Positions 10,809 through 21,800 of a stretch of 64,000 nucleotides of DNA are shown in pieces. The notes beneath the pieces are model-generated. The model worked only from the letters and a program-made list of their open reading frames with translations, searched no databases and had not been told where the DNA came from. The first letter of the stretch is position 1; every line of letters starts with the position of its first letter. Origin of the DNA: Actinostola sp. cb2023 (Eukaryota > Cnidaria > Anthozoa > Actiniaria > Actinostolidae); contig JAUJYZ010001112.1 of assembly GCA_033675265.1 (NCBI GenBank), positions 140,697 through 204,696 of the forward strand. The letters run 5' to 3'. Made by a program: the position numbers and the translations under genes.

Positions 10809-13800
10809 CTGTGGGGAAAGAAACGATTAATGTTAAGCCGCATCTACACGAACAAGTTTTCCTTGACAAGTTTTCCTCGACAAGGAAAAATTGACATCTT
10901 TTTTTGTCATCTAATCGAGCAAGTTAACTATGTCTACACGAGCAAGTTTTCCTTGACAAGGAAAAATTGGCGATGTTTTTTGTCGTCTACACGAGCAAGT
11001 CTTCCTTGTCAAGGAAAACTTGTCAAGGAAAATTTGCTCGTGTAGATTCGGCTTTATAGGGTACCAAAGCTTTCGTCAACACACCCATCATGATTTCAGT
11101 AACTTTTGTCAAATATAAATAATAAATAAACTCTACAGAGGTACATACATTACATACATGTACATAATTTATGAACTCGTCCCCTGTGAAGGGGATCTTC
11201 AGAGTCAATTCAGGTCTACTTACGTTTGTTTACTGCGGAATATTTTGCCTTGAAGCCATGGCTTGTACCACTGGCATCAGACACAAACTGCAGCCACATA
11301 TGAGCTCCGGTAGAATACATTTCCGCAGGTTTTTTGTTGCCACAGAATTTATCTCCAAGTTGAGTACTGCCCCGATCAGCTCCATCTCGAATTTCTAAAT
11401 AATCACCATGGCAACCATGTTGTTCGTCAATCCAAAAGTCTTCAAATTCAAGAAGTATTCGCTTGTCACTTGGAACGCTGATTCTCCAAGTGCAACTGAT
11501 ACTGTTAGGGTATTGTGATGGGTACCTGGGACTTAGTACGAACCCAGTCGATCCAGATAACTTTAAGTTGTTGTTAATGTCATTTGCGTTTAATGGCGAG
11601 CAGACGCCTGGTTGGGTCCCTGGTGTTGTGGTGATTTCAGGTGCTTTAAGACGGAAAAGTATTAAGAAGTCAATCCAATAAATTGGTAGTAATGCTTAGG
11701 ATAAGCTACAAGTAGTATGACATTGGTGGTGGAAATCTGAAGCCCCCTCCCTCCCCTGAACTTCCAGATTGAGATTACCAAAAAAGTGACTTGGGTCCCC
11801 GTTTGATATGGGTCCAGGTGGACCCCCATTGGTGGGGTGGTGCAACTTCCACCTTTTCAAAATCAGGACATAATCCAATGCTACCATAAATGCATAGTAT
11901 CGAGTTATGATTTTATCTCACCTTGATCAGTTGCTTCAAACACAGCAAGAAATCCTTTGCCACTCGTTGCAAAATTGCTTTTGAATGTAACATACATGAA
12001 GCGGGAGTCGGAAATGAGTGCTTTTGGTAGCGAAGATCCACAAAGCTTGTCTAATACGGAGCTAGACGGAGAGTTTCCCATTTTTCTTACTTCAACAAAG
12101 TCAGAACAACTTGATCCTGCTTCCAATTGAAAAGACTCAAACTTGAGCTTAACATAAAGTCCCGAAGGAACAGATATTGCCCACACACATTTCTTGCTAT
12201 TTGGGTACTCACGTGGGTACCCTGGGGTGAATATACTGCCAGCAAGTCCCTCAAGGTCTACCTGATTGTGATGTGTATCATCACATGAACCACTTATTGC
12301 TGGAAAACAAGAGAGAAATTGACACATCTGCGATTGTTGTGAAAGACTGTATGGAAAACAAAATTGTTATAAATGTCATCACCATCATTATTGAATACTA
12401 TGAAGAATACTCTCAAGATGATTATTATTATTATAATGAAAGCATTGCTGTTGGAGATGATGACGATGGTAGTGGTACCTGATGATGATGATGATGATGG
12501 TAGTGGTACCTGATGATGATGATGATGATGGTAGTGGTACCTGATGATGATGATGATGAAAGCATTGCTGTTGGTAATGTTGATGATAGTGGTAGTGGTA
12601 CCTGATGATGATGATGATGACAGCATTGCTGTTGGTGATGTTGATGATAGTGGTAGTGGTACCTGATGATGATGATGATGATGAAAGCATTGCTGTTGGT
12701 AATGTTGATGATAGTGGTAGTGGTACCTGATGATGATGATGATGATGACAGCATTGCTGTTGGTAATGTTGATGATAGTGGTAGTGGTACCTGATGATGA
12801 TGATGATGATGACAGCATTGCTGTTGGTGATGTTGATGATAGTGGTAGTGGTACCTGATGATGATGACGATGAAAGCATTGCTGTTGGTAATGTTGATGA
12901 TAGTGGTGGTGGTACCTGATGATGATGATTATGACAGAATTGCTGTTGGTAATGTTGATGATAGTGGTAGTGGTACCTGATGATGATGATGATGAAAGCA
13001 TTGCTGTTGGTAATGTTGATGATAGTGGTAGTGGTACCTGATGATGATGATGATGAAAGCATTGCTGTTGGTTGGTAATGTTGATGATAGTGGTGGTGGT
13101 ACCTGATGATGATGATTATGACAGAATTGCTGTTGGTAATGTTGATGATAGTGGTGGTGGTACCTGATGATGATGATGATGAAAGCATTGCTGTTGGTAA
13201 TGTTGATGATAGTGGTGGTGGTACCTGATGATGATGATTATGACAGAATTGCTGTTGGTAATGTTGATGATAGTGGTGGTGGTACCTGATGATAATGATG
13301 ATGAAAGCATTGCTGTTGGTAATGTTGATGATAGTGGTAGTGGTACCTGATGATGATGATGATGAAAGCATTGCTGTTGGTAATGTTGATGATAGTGGTG
13401 GTGGTACCTGATGATGATGATGATGAAAGCATTGCTGTTGGTAATGTTGATGAGTGGTAGTGGTACCTGATGATGATGATGATGAAAGCATTGCTGTTGG
13501 TAATGTTGATGATAGTGGTGGTGGTACCTGATGATGATGATTATGACAGAATTGCTGTTGGTAATGTTGATGATAGTGGTAGTGGTACCTGATGATGATG
13601 ATGATGACAGCATCAGGTAGCAATGCTGTCATCAATCATCATCATCAGGTACCACCACCACTATCATCATCATCACCAACAGCAATGCTGTCATCATCAT
13701 CATCAGGTAGCAATGCTGTCATCAATCATCATCATCAGGTACCACCACCACTATCATCAACATTACCAACAGCAATGCTGTCATCATCATCATCATCATC

Positions 13801-15234
13801 AGGTACTACCACCACTATCATCAACATTACCAACAGCAATGCTGTCATCGATCATTATCATCAGGTACCACTACCACTATCATCATCATCACCAACAGCA
13901 ATGCTGTCATCATCATCATCATCATCATCAGGTAGCAATGCTGTCATCAATCATCATCATCAGGTACCACCACCACTATCATCAACATTACCAACAGCAA
14001 TGCTGTCATCAATCATTATCATCAGGTACTACCACCATTATCATCATCATCACCAACAGCAATGCTGTCATGGTACCACTCCCTTTATAACAAGGTTGAA
14101 TTGGTTGCTACTCTTTGACAATGACAATAAACAAAGATTTCAAAAGCACAAAGAAAGAAAAAAGAAAGAAAGTTACTCACTTTGCTGAATAGACTTAAAA
14201 TTAACTTCAAACTTTACAGCCATTTTTGGACTCTTGGCTCTCCAGCGCAGAGACAAATATCTGCCACTTGAATAAATAACAGGAAGGTTTATTCTTGCAC
14301 AAAACAACCCTAGCCGGGTACCATGGCCATGCCCAAAGCGACCGTTATACACTTCTAACGCTGAATCACTACATGTGGCTTGTTTTTGAGGAGTAAAGGA
14401 ATCAAATGAGATATTCACTCCATTCATAGGTGGAAGGGCAATTTTCCAGGTGCAATCAACCAGTCCAGAGAATGAGCTTGGGAACTGTGGAGCTTTGATA
14501 AGGCCCATTTTTGTTGCATGCAAGAGAATGTTGCTATTCTCATCTACAGTATTCTGGGCTGAGCATGCCATACCTGGAAATAGGTTACACACACTGCGAG
14601 TTAGGTTATGAAATATCTCATATATTGCACACAATTTCAAGGTTGGAAGCAAGCCACTGACTTCCATTGCCAGCTACTACAGCATAGTTTAATGTAGGGG
14701 TTTCTCAAGGAGCTGCTACAGGTACCCTACTCAAAATTTGAGCTAGCAAAGCTACCAACACTTTTTGACACCAAGTAGGAACCATAGAAATCAATGGAAG
14801 CGTACATGTACATATAATAATAATAATAACAACAACAACAACAATAATAATAATAATAATAACAACAACAACTACAATTACAACAATAATTATTATAATA
14901 ACAACAACAACAACAACAACAATAATAACAACAACAATAATAATTACAACAACAACAATAATAATAATAACAACAACAACAACAATAATAATAATAAATA
15001 ATAATAATAATAAAATAATAATAATAATAACAAAATAATAAAAAATAATAATAATAATAAAAAAAAAATAATAATAATAATAATAAAAATAATAATAACA
15101 ATAACAACAACACTAATAATAATAATAATAATAACAACTACAACTATATTAATAACAACAACAACAATAATAATAATAATAACAACAACAACAACAATAA
15201 TAATAATAACAACAACAATAATAATAACAACAAC

Positions 15235-15281
<47 letters not shown>

Positions 15282-16804
15282 TAAAAAATAAAAAAAATTA
15301 TAAAAATAAAAATAAAAATAATAATAATAATAATAATAATACATATTTCCAGATCACATGCAAAATGTTTTTGAAAATGGCTTACTGGTAGCACCCACCC
15401 TTCAAGATAAGATACAAATGTACATATCTCTCTGATAAAATCAAACAATGGCTGCCTACCTGGGCGAACTGCAGAGTACTTGGCAACAAATCCTTTGGCT
15501 GATGTCAAGAGTGTATTTTTAAACACAACTCTCAACCTGCCTCCACTAGAATATATGTTTGAGGTGTCCGACTTCCACAAAACCTTCCAACAACTTCAGC
15601 ATTCCCTTCACTGTCTTCCTCCACAACTTGCACATATGCATAAGGACACTGTTGCACACTGGAATCAGTAGTTGCGTATATAGAAAAGGCACTAAACGTT
15701 AACTTAATGAGATGTCCGATGGATGCCGTGAGAACCCATATACAGTTGGTGTAGGAGGGATAATCCTGGGGATAGTTTGGACTACTAAAGTTCTGTAAAA
15801 ATGACAGGGACGAATTTAGAACAAAGTAGTTCTGGCTTTTGTTGCATATGGGTAAATCGGAGTTGATATCTGAAAGAAAAAAGACATCATTTTGTATGGA
15901 TCAAGCAGATCACCTGTCAACGTTACTAGTACATTCAAGCATGAGAAGATGGAATACTCCAGTTTCGCGTTGTTTAGAGATGACCGCTGTCCTTTGACAA
16001 AAGACGCATTTATACAGGCTTAGCCTCGATTCAGAAACCAGTCCGTGCAATTCAAAAATGTTTCTATTGTTTCATGTCAACATTTTTTCGTGTTCTTGTT
16101 GATATTTGTGAATAATTTACACTGACTCGAGGCTAACCCTGTACAAAGGCGTCTTTTGTCAATAAGTACAGCGGTTTTACAACGGGATCTGAGAATGCGA
16201 AAAGGGACTATTCAAACCAGCAGAGATCAACAGCTGAATCATAGTAGTACTGGATGAAGTTTGAGACTGGTAAACAATTTTCACATGAATTCAGGCCTAG
16301 TATTTCCAGACCTGTTCCAATTAGTATTTCTTTTAGACCAGTTATCTGGGCAACTTGTATACATGTATGTCTCATATTAGCAGTGCTACAATAATTATAG
16401 GGATCTGGAATAAAGCTGTATACAGTCAATGTCATTAATTGTCCACCTCGGAAAAGCACATTTGCACATTAGCACTTTAACACATTTGCACTTTTACAAG
16501 CGCTGAAATACAATTCTCCACCTGAAATCTTCTGTATAAGGCCGCGGCATTCTTATGGCAGTATACTCATGTCTGCTGAATCTATCGACTCTGAATTTCA
16601 CGTGCGCAAAACGAATATTACACGTGATGTTGCGAATGTGTAAATGTACAAATGTGTAAACGTGCTTTTCCGAGGTGGACAACCTTCATGACATTGACTA
16701 TTGATACTAATGTACAAACAACTTTGCTTACCAACCAAGAAAAATACCTCACTTAGAGAGATCATTAATAAATTAGCAATGACTAGACAAAGGTAGACAT
16801 GCAT
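10450..16804 (-). CDS. Multi-CUB type I transmembrane receptor (whole gene)
   Basis: Six exons assemble in one orientation, every intron in phase 1: 16804-16732 signal peptide, 15869-15460 CUB, 14573-14181 CUB, 12299-11922 CUB, 11643-11224 CUB, 10808-10450 TM plus tail. Exon lengths keep frame throughout except the 15.5-15.9 kb exon, which is one base short. The predicted product is a surface protein with four CUB domains and a tail of about 95 residues. CUB domains mediate protein or sugar recognition in complement-like, developmental and adhesion proteins; the ligand here is unknown. The gene is head-to-head with the tandem CUB receptors at 18.8-43 kb but its tail is unlike theirs. Because of the frameshift it may be a pseudogene unless that is a sequencing error. 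Confidence 0.8.
10834..11056. mobile_element. Palindromic MITE in the last intron of the CUB gene
   Basis: The ends are inverted copies (aagccgcatctacacgaaca against its complement near 11030-11055). The interior repeats the motif ctacacgagcaagttttcct several times in both orientations. Non-coding; fully within the intron 10809-11223. Confidence 0.8.
11224..11643 (-). CDS. CUB domain exon (membrane-proximal)
   Basis: Acceptor GTCTTAAAG|CA and donor AAAC|GTAAGT, phase 1-1. After a Thr/Pro-rich linker the translation has the CUB signatures GFVLSPRYPSQYPN, CTWRISVP, then CHGDYLEIRDGADRGSTQLG, KFCG and SHGFKAKYSAV. Four cysteines are in standard CUB spacing, and the Asp of GDYLEIRDG fits a calcium-binding CUB. 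Confidence 0.9.
11922..12299 (-). CDS. CUB domain exon
   Basis: Acceptor TTTTCCAG|CA and donor CAAG|GTGAGA, phase 1-1. Motifs: SGSCDDTHHN, GSIFTPGYPREYPNSKKC, VWAISVPSGLYVKLKFESF, CSDFVEVRK, LCGSSLP, VTFKSNFATSGKGFLAVFEA. All four CUB cysteines are present. Confidence 0.9.
12436..14073. repeat. KpnI-site minisatellite with an internal orientation switch
   Basis: About 20 units of about 60 bp (gcattgctgttggtaatgtt, then gatgatagtggtagtggtac and a TGA/TGATGA stretch) run to about 13613. From about 13624 about seven units of the same sequence run in the opposite orientation (ccaacagcaatgctgtcatc) to about 14073. Most units contain GGTACC. The array occupies nearly the whole intron between two CUB exons. 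Long frames through it are artefacts of the trinucleotide content. Confidence 0.95.
14181..14573 (-). CDS. CUB domain exon (divergent)
   Basis: Acceptor TATTTCCAG|GT and donor CAAA|GTGAGT, phase 1-1. The translation has MGLIKAPQFPSSFSGLVDC, TWKIALPPMNGVNISFDSF, CSDSALEVYNG, LFCARINLPVIYSSGRYLS and a final strand FEVNFKS. The CUB fold is recognisable, but the NYP turn is replaced by FPSSF. Confidence 0.8.
14815..15345. repeat. AAT/AAC trinucleotide microsatellite, about 530 bp
   Basis: Alternating blocks of aat and aac triplets, drifting to aaaataa-type sequence near 15290-15320. Poly-Asn and Tyr/Cys frames on either strand are artefacts. Intronic. Confidence 0.95.
15460..15869 (-). pseudogene. 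CUB domain exon with 1-nt frameshift
   Basis: Acceptor TCTTTCAG|AT and donor CCCAG|GTAGGC. The first frame gives SSPNYPQDYPSYTNCIWVLT, GHLIKLTFSAFSIYAT, CPYAYVQVVEE, VVGRFCG and then breaks. The continuation KSDTSNIYSSGGRLRVVFK, KGFVAKYSAVRPG lies in the next frame. The break is at about 15575-15577 (TGTGG-AAGTCGG), where one G seems missing. The exon is 410 nt; 411 would restore phase 1-1. It is a true lesion or a consensus error. Confidence 0.8.
15983..16175. mobile_element. MITE in CUB-gene intron
   Basis: Arms gacaaaagacgcatttatac and its imperfect complement end at 15996 and 16160; similarity extends outwards to accgctgt/acagcggt. The centre is AT-rich with no coding. Confidence 0.75.
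16208..16436 (-). pseudogene. Relic CUB exon, N-terminal half missing
   Basis: The frame reads GQLMTLTVYSFIPDPYNYC, CIQVAQITG, NCLPVSNFIQYYYDSAVDLC and stops at WFE. This aligns with the middle of the neighbouring CUB (GHLIKLTFSAFSIYAT, YVQVVEE, then CG..LPVS). The first two strands and the first cysteine pair are absent, cut off by the inverted-repeat element to the right, and a stop truncates the end. Likely a decayed fifth CUB domain; homology is weak. Confidence 0.45.
16423..16705. mobile_element. Inverted-repeat element cutting the relic CUB exon
   Basis: A core TIR ttgtccacctcggaaaagca at about 16439 pairs with its complement ending near 16682. The flanks agtcaatgtcat (left) and atgacattgact (right) are themselves inverted copies, so the symmetry extends into apparent CUB sequence. 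Confidence 0.7.
16732..16804 (-). CDS. Signal-peptide exon of the minus-strand CUB receptor
   Basis: The ATG at 16804 is followed by MHVYLCLVIANLLMISLSEV and FFLV, a hydrophobic secretion signal, and by the donor GTTG|GTAAGC (exon end 16732), phase 1, matching every downstream exon. A TATATATA stretch lies about 60 bp upstream (16861-16876 on the plus strand). The exon is assigned by phase, orientation and signal-peptide character; transcript data are lacking. Confidence 0.65.
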
Positions 16805-17107
16805 ATTATCAATATCAGTCAATGGAAATAACAATAATAATAAATCATGGGTGGGGAAAAATAAATATATATATCAGTCAATGGAGGTATATCTAGCGCT
16901 CTAGCTGGGGTGTCCAATTTATTAATGACAGTTGTACGTCATCAACAGGGAGTTTACCTTGTGCAGAAACAATTGGTATTTGACACTGTGACAAGAATTG
17001 AATAAATAGATAGGACAATGCTGTTGACAAGAAACAGAGAGATCAAAATTGGCATATTTATAGCTAAAATAAAATGGCTAGAGGAAAATCTATGACAATG
17101 TAAAAAA

Positions 17108-17200
17108 AGTACTTAACTATAAAAACTGACATTTCGAGCCTTAGCCCTTGTTCGTGTACTCTGGCGAAGGCTCGAAACTTCAGTGTGTACTCTTTTTTTA
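17108..17200. repeat. Short inverted repeat
   Basis: actgacatttcgagccttag near 17125 pairs with ggctcgaaacttcagt near 17168, flanked by gtact/agtac-like edges. A small dispersed foldback element. Confidence 0.6.
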
Positions 17201-17204
17201 CAGT

Positions 17205-18751
17205 CGCATCCTAGATTTCCTTTAACCATTGAATTTATCATTATGCAGCCCATAAGTAGTGTACTCGCTAAGATACCGTGTACATATGTATGTAGCTATG
17301 TATGGGGGCTCCCATATAAAGAGTAGGGGTTGCTCTGTGGGCATTTTGAAAGTAATTCCTAGAAAGTACCAGAATCTTGCCCTTATGGGTTTAGAAATAA
17401 AATAATTATTTACACACAAAAAAAGTACTAATATTAATTCTTAATAAAAATTAGTTTACTGGAAAAAAATTTTTTTCAGTGTTGTCAAATAAGCTAGCAA
17501 GGCTAAAGTGCATCTAGTAATTATTGTCGTTTTCACACTAGTTAGTACACTACTTTTTGAGTTTGCTACTCAAAAACCTAATGTAAAACACTGCAGAAAC
17601 TATGTAAACAATCAATTTTTTCAAGCATTCCAGTGGATTTATATAATTACTATTCAAGCCAAAAGTTACTGGACTTCAAAAAACAGAAACTGAAGGGTAA
17701 TGTTTTGATCCAATTATCAAATCACTACACCATCAAATATCTGAATAATTTGCTACAAACTGATTTTCCTCAGAGCATGGTCACACCTTTGATAGAAATA
17801 CACTGTATATGATTATGACCAAACAGGCGGATCACAGCTCAGTGAATCAATGAATATGCTTGATTGGTCATAAAGATAATTCATTTAGCACATTCGTAAT
17901 GGGCTATATAATATTGGCAGTATTTATAGTTCTACTTAGACTGAGATATTTAAAGCCCAAGCAAAGATATAAGCTTACATTATATATATAAGTTATAACT
18001 TGAACATATGCTTCATAATAAGTAAGCTTTATACATGCATGTAAGCTTAACTTTCATATAACTTAACTTAAGCTTAATTATACGAATACATTCTAGTCAG
18101 AACTTCACTTACAACTTATTCGTTAATTACAGTTCTTACTAGACGTATTAGTGTACTCGGCCTCTGGTACCCATGCTAGGTGATGCCCGTATTTCGATAT
18201 AAAAAAGTATTAAAGCTTATAATTCTTCACTCTTCAGGGGATTCTTCTGTGACTGACTGACCGAGTGAGAAGATCAATTCAAGTCCATGACAGCTCACTT
18301 TTGAGCAGCCAGCTGTACATATACCCAACTTACCAATTAGACGTCGTGTTGTGATAGTATTTGGTGGATATTTCATGGTTTTTATGATATTTTTTTCTGT
18401 TAATCTTTGGTATCTTTGGGTATGTCAATTTGGAATGTTGGCGGAGCACGCAAATTTATTGGTTTGCGGCGGTTCACTCATAAACACGTGATTCTGCGCA
18501 TTTCCCGCGGATTTCCTGTGGCCACAAAAGATCTTTGAATATTCACTAAGATGAGCATTTACTCAAGAATCTTAATCTGATGACTCTTTCTTCTGGTAGA
18601 GTAGTAATTTTTGTTAGATTAGATAAAACTATTCTTATACATCGATGAAACCTTAGCTTGGGCTTCCTGTGTAATAAGAGAGTTTTGGGCTTCCTGTGTT
18701 AAAGGGTTGCACCCAAACAAACTGTTGTTGATCTAAACGACAAAGTCAAAG
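17205..18751. other. Intergenic region between head-to-head CUB genes
   Basis: AT-rich, with an aagctta/taagctt-rich patch at 17950-18075 and two ggcttcctgtg motifs near 18661-18700 that recur across the window near element ends. No coding signal seen. It must hold the promoters of both divergent CUB genes. Confidence 0.5.
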
Positions 18752-18774
18752 GCGGCTGCAAAGTACAGGCAGAG
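18752..18774 (+). promoter_or_regulatory. 5' UTR block conserved between CUB paralogs
   Basis: The 23 bases directly before the ATG, beginning gcggctgcaaagtacaggca, are identical before the ATG of the next paralog (25556-25578). Farther upstream the two diverge, so this marks the start of the duplicated unit or a conserved leader. Confidence 0.5.
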
Positions 18775-18808
18775 ATGAAGTGCTTTTACGTTTCATTGGT
18801 TTGTTTTG
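18775..18808 (+). CDS. Exon 1: start of signal peptide
   Basis: ATG then codons for KCFYVSLVCF, donor TTTTG|GTAAGT in phase 1. The first part of intron 1 is also closely similar to the next paralog, showing a recent duplication that included non-coding DNA. Confidence 0.75.
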
Positions 18809-21800
18809 GTAAGTTTTTGATCGATCTATTCAATTGGGGACTCATTTTGTCGAACATCAATCGATATTTTTGTCGATTTCTTTCAAAACGTAAGTCAAAT
18901 TCACCACAGACGATCGATCAATACCATCGGGCGCCATGCACGAAACAAGCTCATGAAAAAGTAATCATTGATAATACAGTATTTGATCGAGTTGTAGACT
19001 TCAATTTGACATTAAAACTAAGTTTATCCAAAGTGTGTTAGCAAAACTGTAAGAAAAATTCATGGTTCAGACATTTCAAGGATTTCCAAATTCGAAGAAA
19101 TTCAATGACGCGACGTTGGCGACGTACTGTAAAATTTTGCATAAAATAAAATTAGCATATGCTGTTGATTTCGATATCTTGCTGGCTGTTTGCAAATGAA
19201 AGGATCCAAGGAATGTGTAAACTAAATATGCCAGATTATAAAAATATTGAAATTTATTGGTTTTTTTTAATGTGCATTTACTTTAATATTTTTTTGAAAC
19301 TAATTTTTTGTGAGGAGTTACATATACCTATCATTCATGTCTACACAGTGTCTGTATAAACCGTTTTGTACCACAAAAGGCACAGGAAACCCCAGCCACA
19401 CTCATTAGAAGGAACAGGAAATAAATCATTGTATGTTCGTAAACCTGTGACTTGATCTGTGACTAATTATACCATAATTTCTCATGGGCCCCCCCCCCCC
19501 CCCATCCTATCTCTACCCCCTGTCTCTAATAAGTCATGGGTCAATGCTTGACTTGGAAATTGTGGTAGTTAATTAATTTATTCAATTTATGTCTAATTTA
19601 TTTTCAGCATTGTTGAGTTTGGAATATGTCATCCTTTCATCAGCCCAAAGTAAGTCTGGGATATTCAAAATTGTTCTGATCTAGATACAGTTGAAGCTCC
19701 AGTATATAGTAAGCAACCACCTCGAGAATTCTAAAAAGTGGTCGTAGCTAGAGCTGGTCGCTTACAAGAATCGAAAGCTTCGACTGTACCAGCTGGCATG
19801 TAAATGTATGTAACAGATTGAATACAAGGCAAAGGAATACATTGTAATTTATTGTTAGTGTATTGTGCATTTGTCTTGTATTGTACGTGTGTGTGTATGC
19901 CCAGGTGGTTATTTTATGAAGTGTTTGTGTTTGTAGAGAGGGGGAGGGGTAATTAATAATAATTTATCAATCTCTTATATTGCGCAGCATAGAAATAGTG
20001 ACCAGCTGTGCATTACAATTAAAGTTAATTAAAAAGTCTAAGTGCATGTACAATAATTAATTACTGTAGGCTGGAATTAAAAGTATAGTAATCTCACATT
20101 GTCGGCCCTAGTTCACATGCATATGGCATTACTTCTGCACCCCAGCCTGGCTGGTCATGCAATAGCAGTTTTCCTATTGAAGTTTAAAACTTATAATGTT
20201 AATAAACATGTACAATGTATATACTTACAAGTATTAATTTGACTCTTTATTTTTTATCATATCCAAGGCTGTGGCACAATATATCTGAATGCTCAATCAA
20301 GCATGAGAAAAGTTTTAACAAGTCCAAACTACCCTTCTAATTATCCTTCCAAGTCAACATGCAAATGGTATATTACAGCCCCTTTTGGCTACGTGATACA
20401 GCTCAAATTTACAGCCTTTGATACTTATAATGGAGGTATCTCTGGATCCTGCTCAAGCTCTTCTCATAATCTGCAGATTTATGATTCAAACTTTGAGTTC
20501 AGTTCCAAACTTCTTGGAAAGTACTGCGGCAAGTATATTCCAGCAAATGTGGTGTCCACTTCCAAGTACCTGTTACTTAAATTTACAAGTAATAGCTTTT
20601 ACTATACAAGAAAAGGTTTCAGACTGGAATACACTGCAGTTAAAGGTTCATGTGAGTACAGTCATATCTTGAAGACAACACATCACATTATTGTTATATA
20701 GCATTATATTAAATTGTAACGGCCGGTATATGGTCCAAAGTACATATTACCGGTATAATAGAAAGGAAAACCAAGGTGCATTTGAAATGGCAAACATGCA
20801 GAATAACAAAACAACCAATAAAGCATTTGTGTATAAAGGCAATGTCATAGGCAACTACATTGTATAAATACCCTGGGTTCCATGCAGAAGCAATTTCACC
20901 CTTGCTCAGACCGCGATTGTTACAATGTATTTGGGAAAATTATACCTTTGGGTGCACGTACATGTACATGTAGTAAGACAATAGTATTGTGTACATTTAT
21001 AATTTGATTTTAAAAGTCAATCCTCTGTTTTATATTGCAGCTGAAGACTATTCTGTTTGTTCACCATTTAACTCAGCAAATACCAACAATAATTATTTAA
21101 AGTTACGATCCTCTGGTAGCAGTAAATACATCAAAAGTCCCCTCTATCCTAACAAGTACCCTAGCAATATCAAGTGTACTTGGTACATCACCGCATCCTC
21201 AAGCTCAAAGAGAATTAAGCTTACAATATCTGACGTGAAGATATATAATTATAACTCCTATTCATGTTCAAGCTACAGTTCACAACAAGATGTCTTGACT
21301 ATACGAGATGGTTCGTATTCTTACAGCACATTGTTGAAACAAGTGTGTAGCCGAAGCTATTCGTCTACAACAGTAACTTCTTCAGGCAAATACATGTGGA
21401 TTCAATTCAAGACCAATAGTGACAACTATTTTACTGGGAGTACAGCAGGGTTTAAAATAGAGTACACTGAGTTTGATGTATCGTCCTCAAGTAAGTGAAA
21501 CAGTCTACTTTCATGCACGTTTGTTTCTAATTTTGTTTGAACTTCTATCAAAAATATATTTGTGACGTGACTAATAGTTTCTGACCTTAATTGTTTTGTT
21601 ATCCAGTTGAACATATATGGGTTCCCTGTATTTTATGTACTGAATCATGCAATTTGATGATATATTTTTAGTTCGCTCTACCACAGGAAACCCATAAAAA
21701 GCAACATGCTGTATACAAATATATTTTTATGTTTATTAATATAATATATTTATTAGCCTCAGAAGAAATGGTTGAGGTGCTTCTTGTGTCAATCTACAAA

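Noticed and set aside
12294..13635. His/Ser/Thr/Ile-rich frames up to 415 codons
   Set aside because: Translation of the TGATGA/GGTACC minisatellite; both strands and several frames are open, as expected for a trinucleotide-rich array.
14727..15344. Poly-Asn and poly-Tyr/Cys frames
   Set aside because: AAT/AAC microsatellite.
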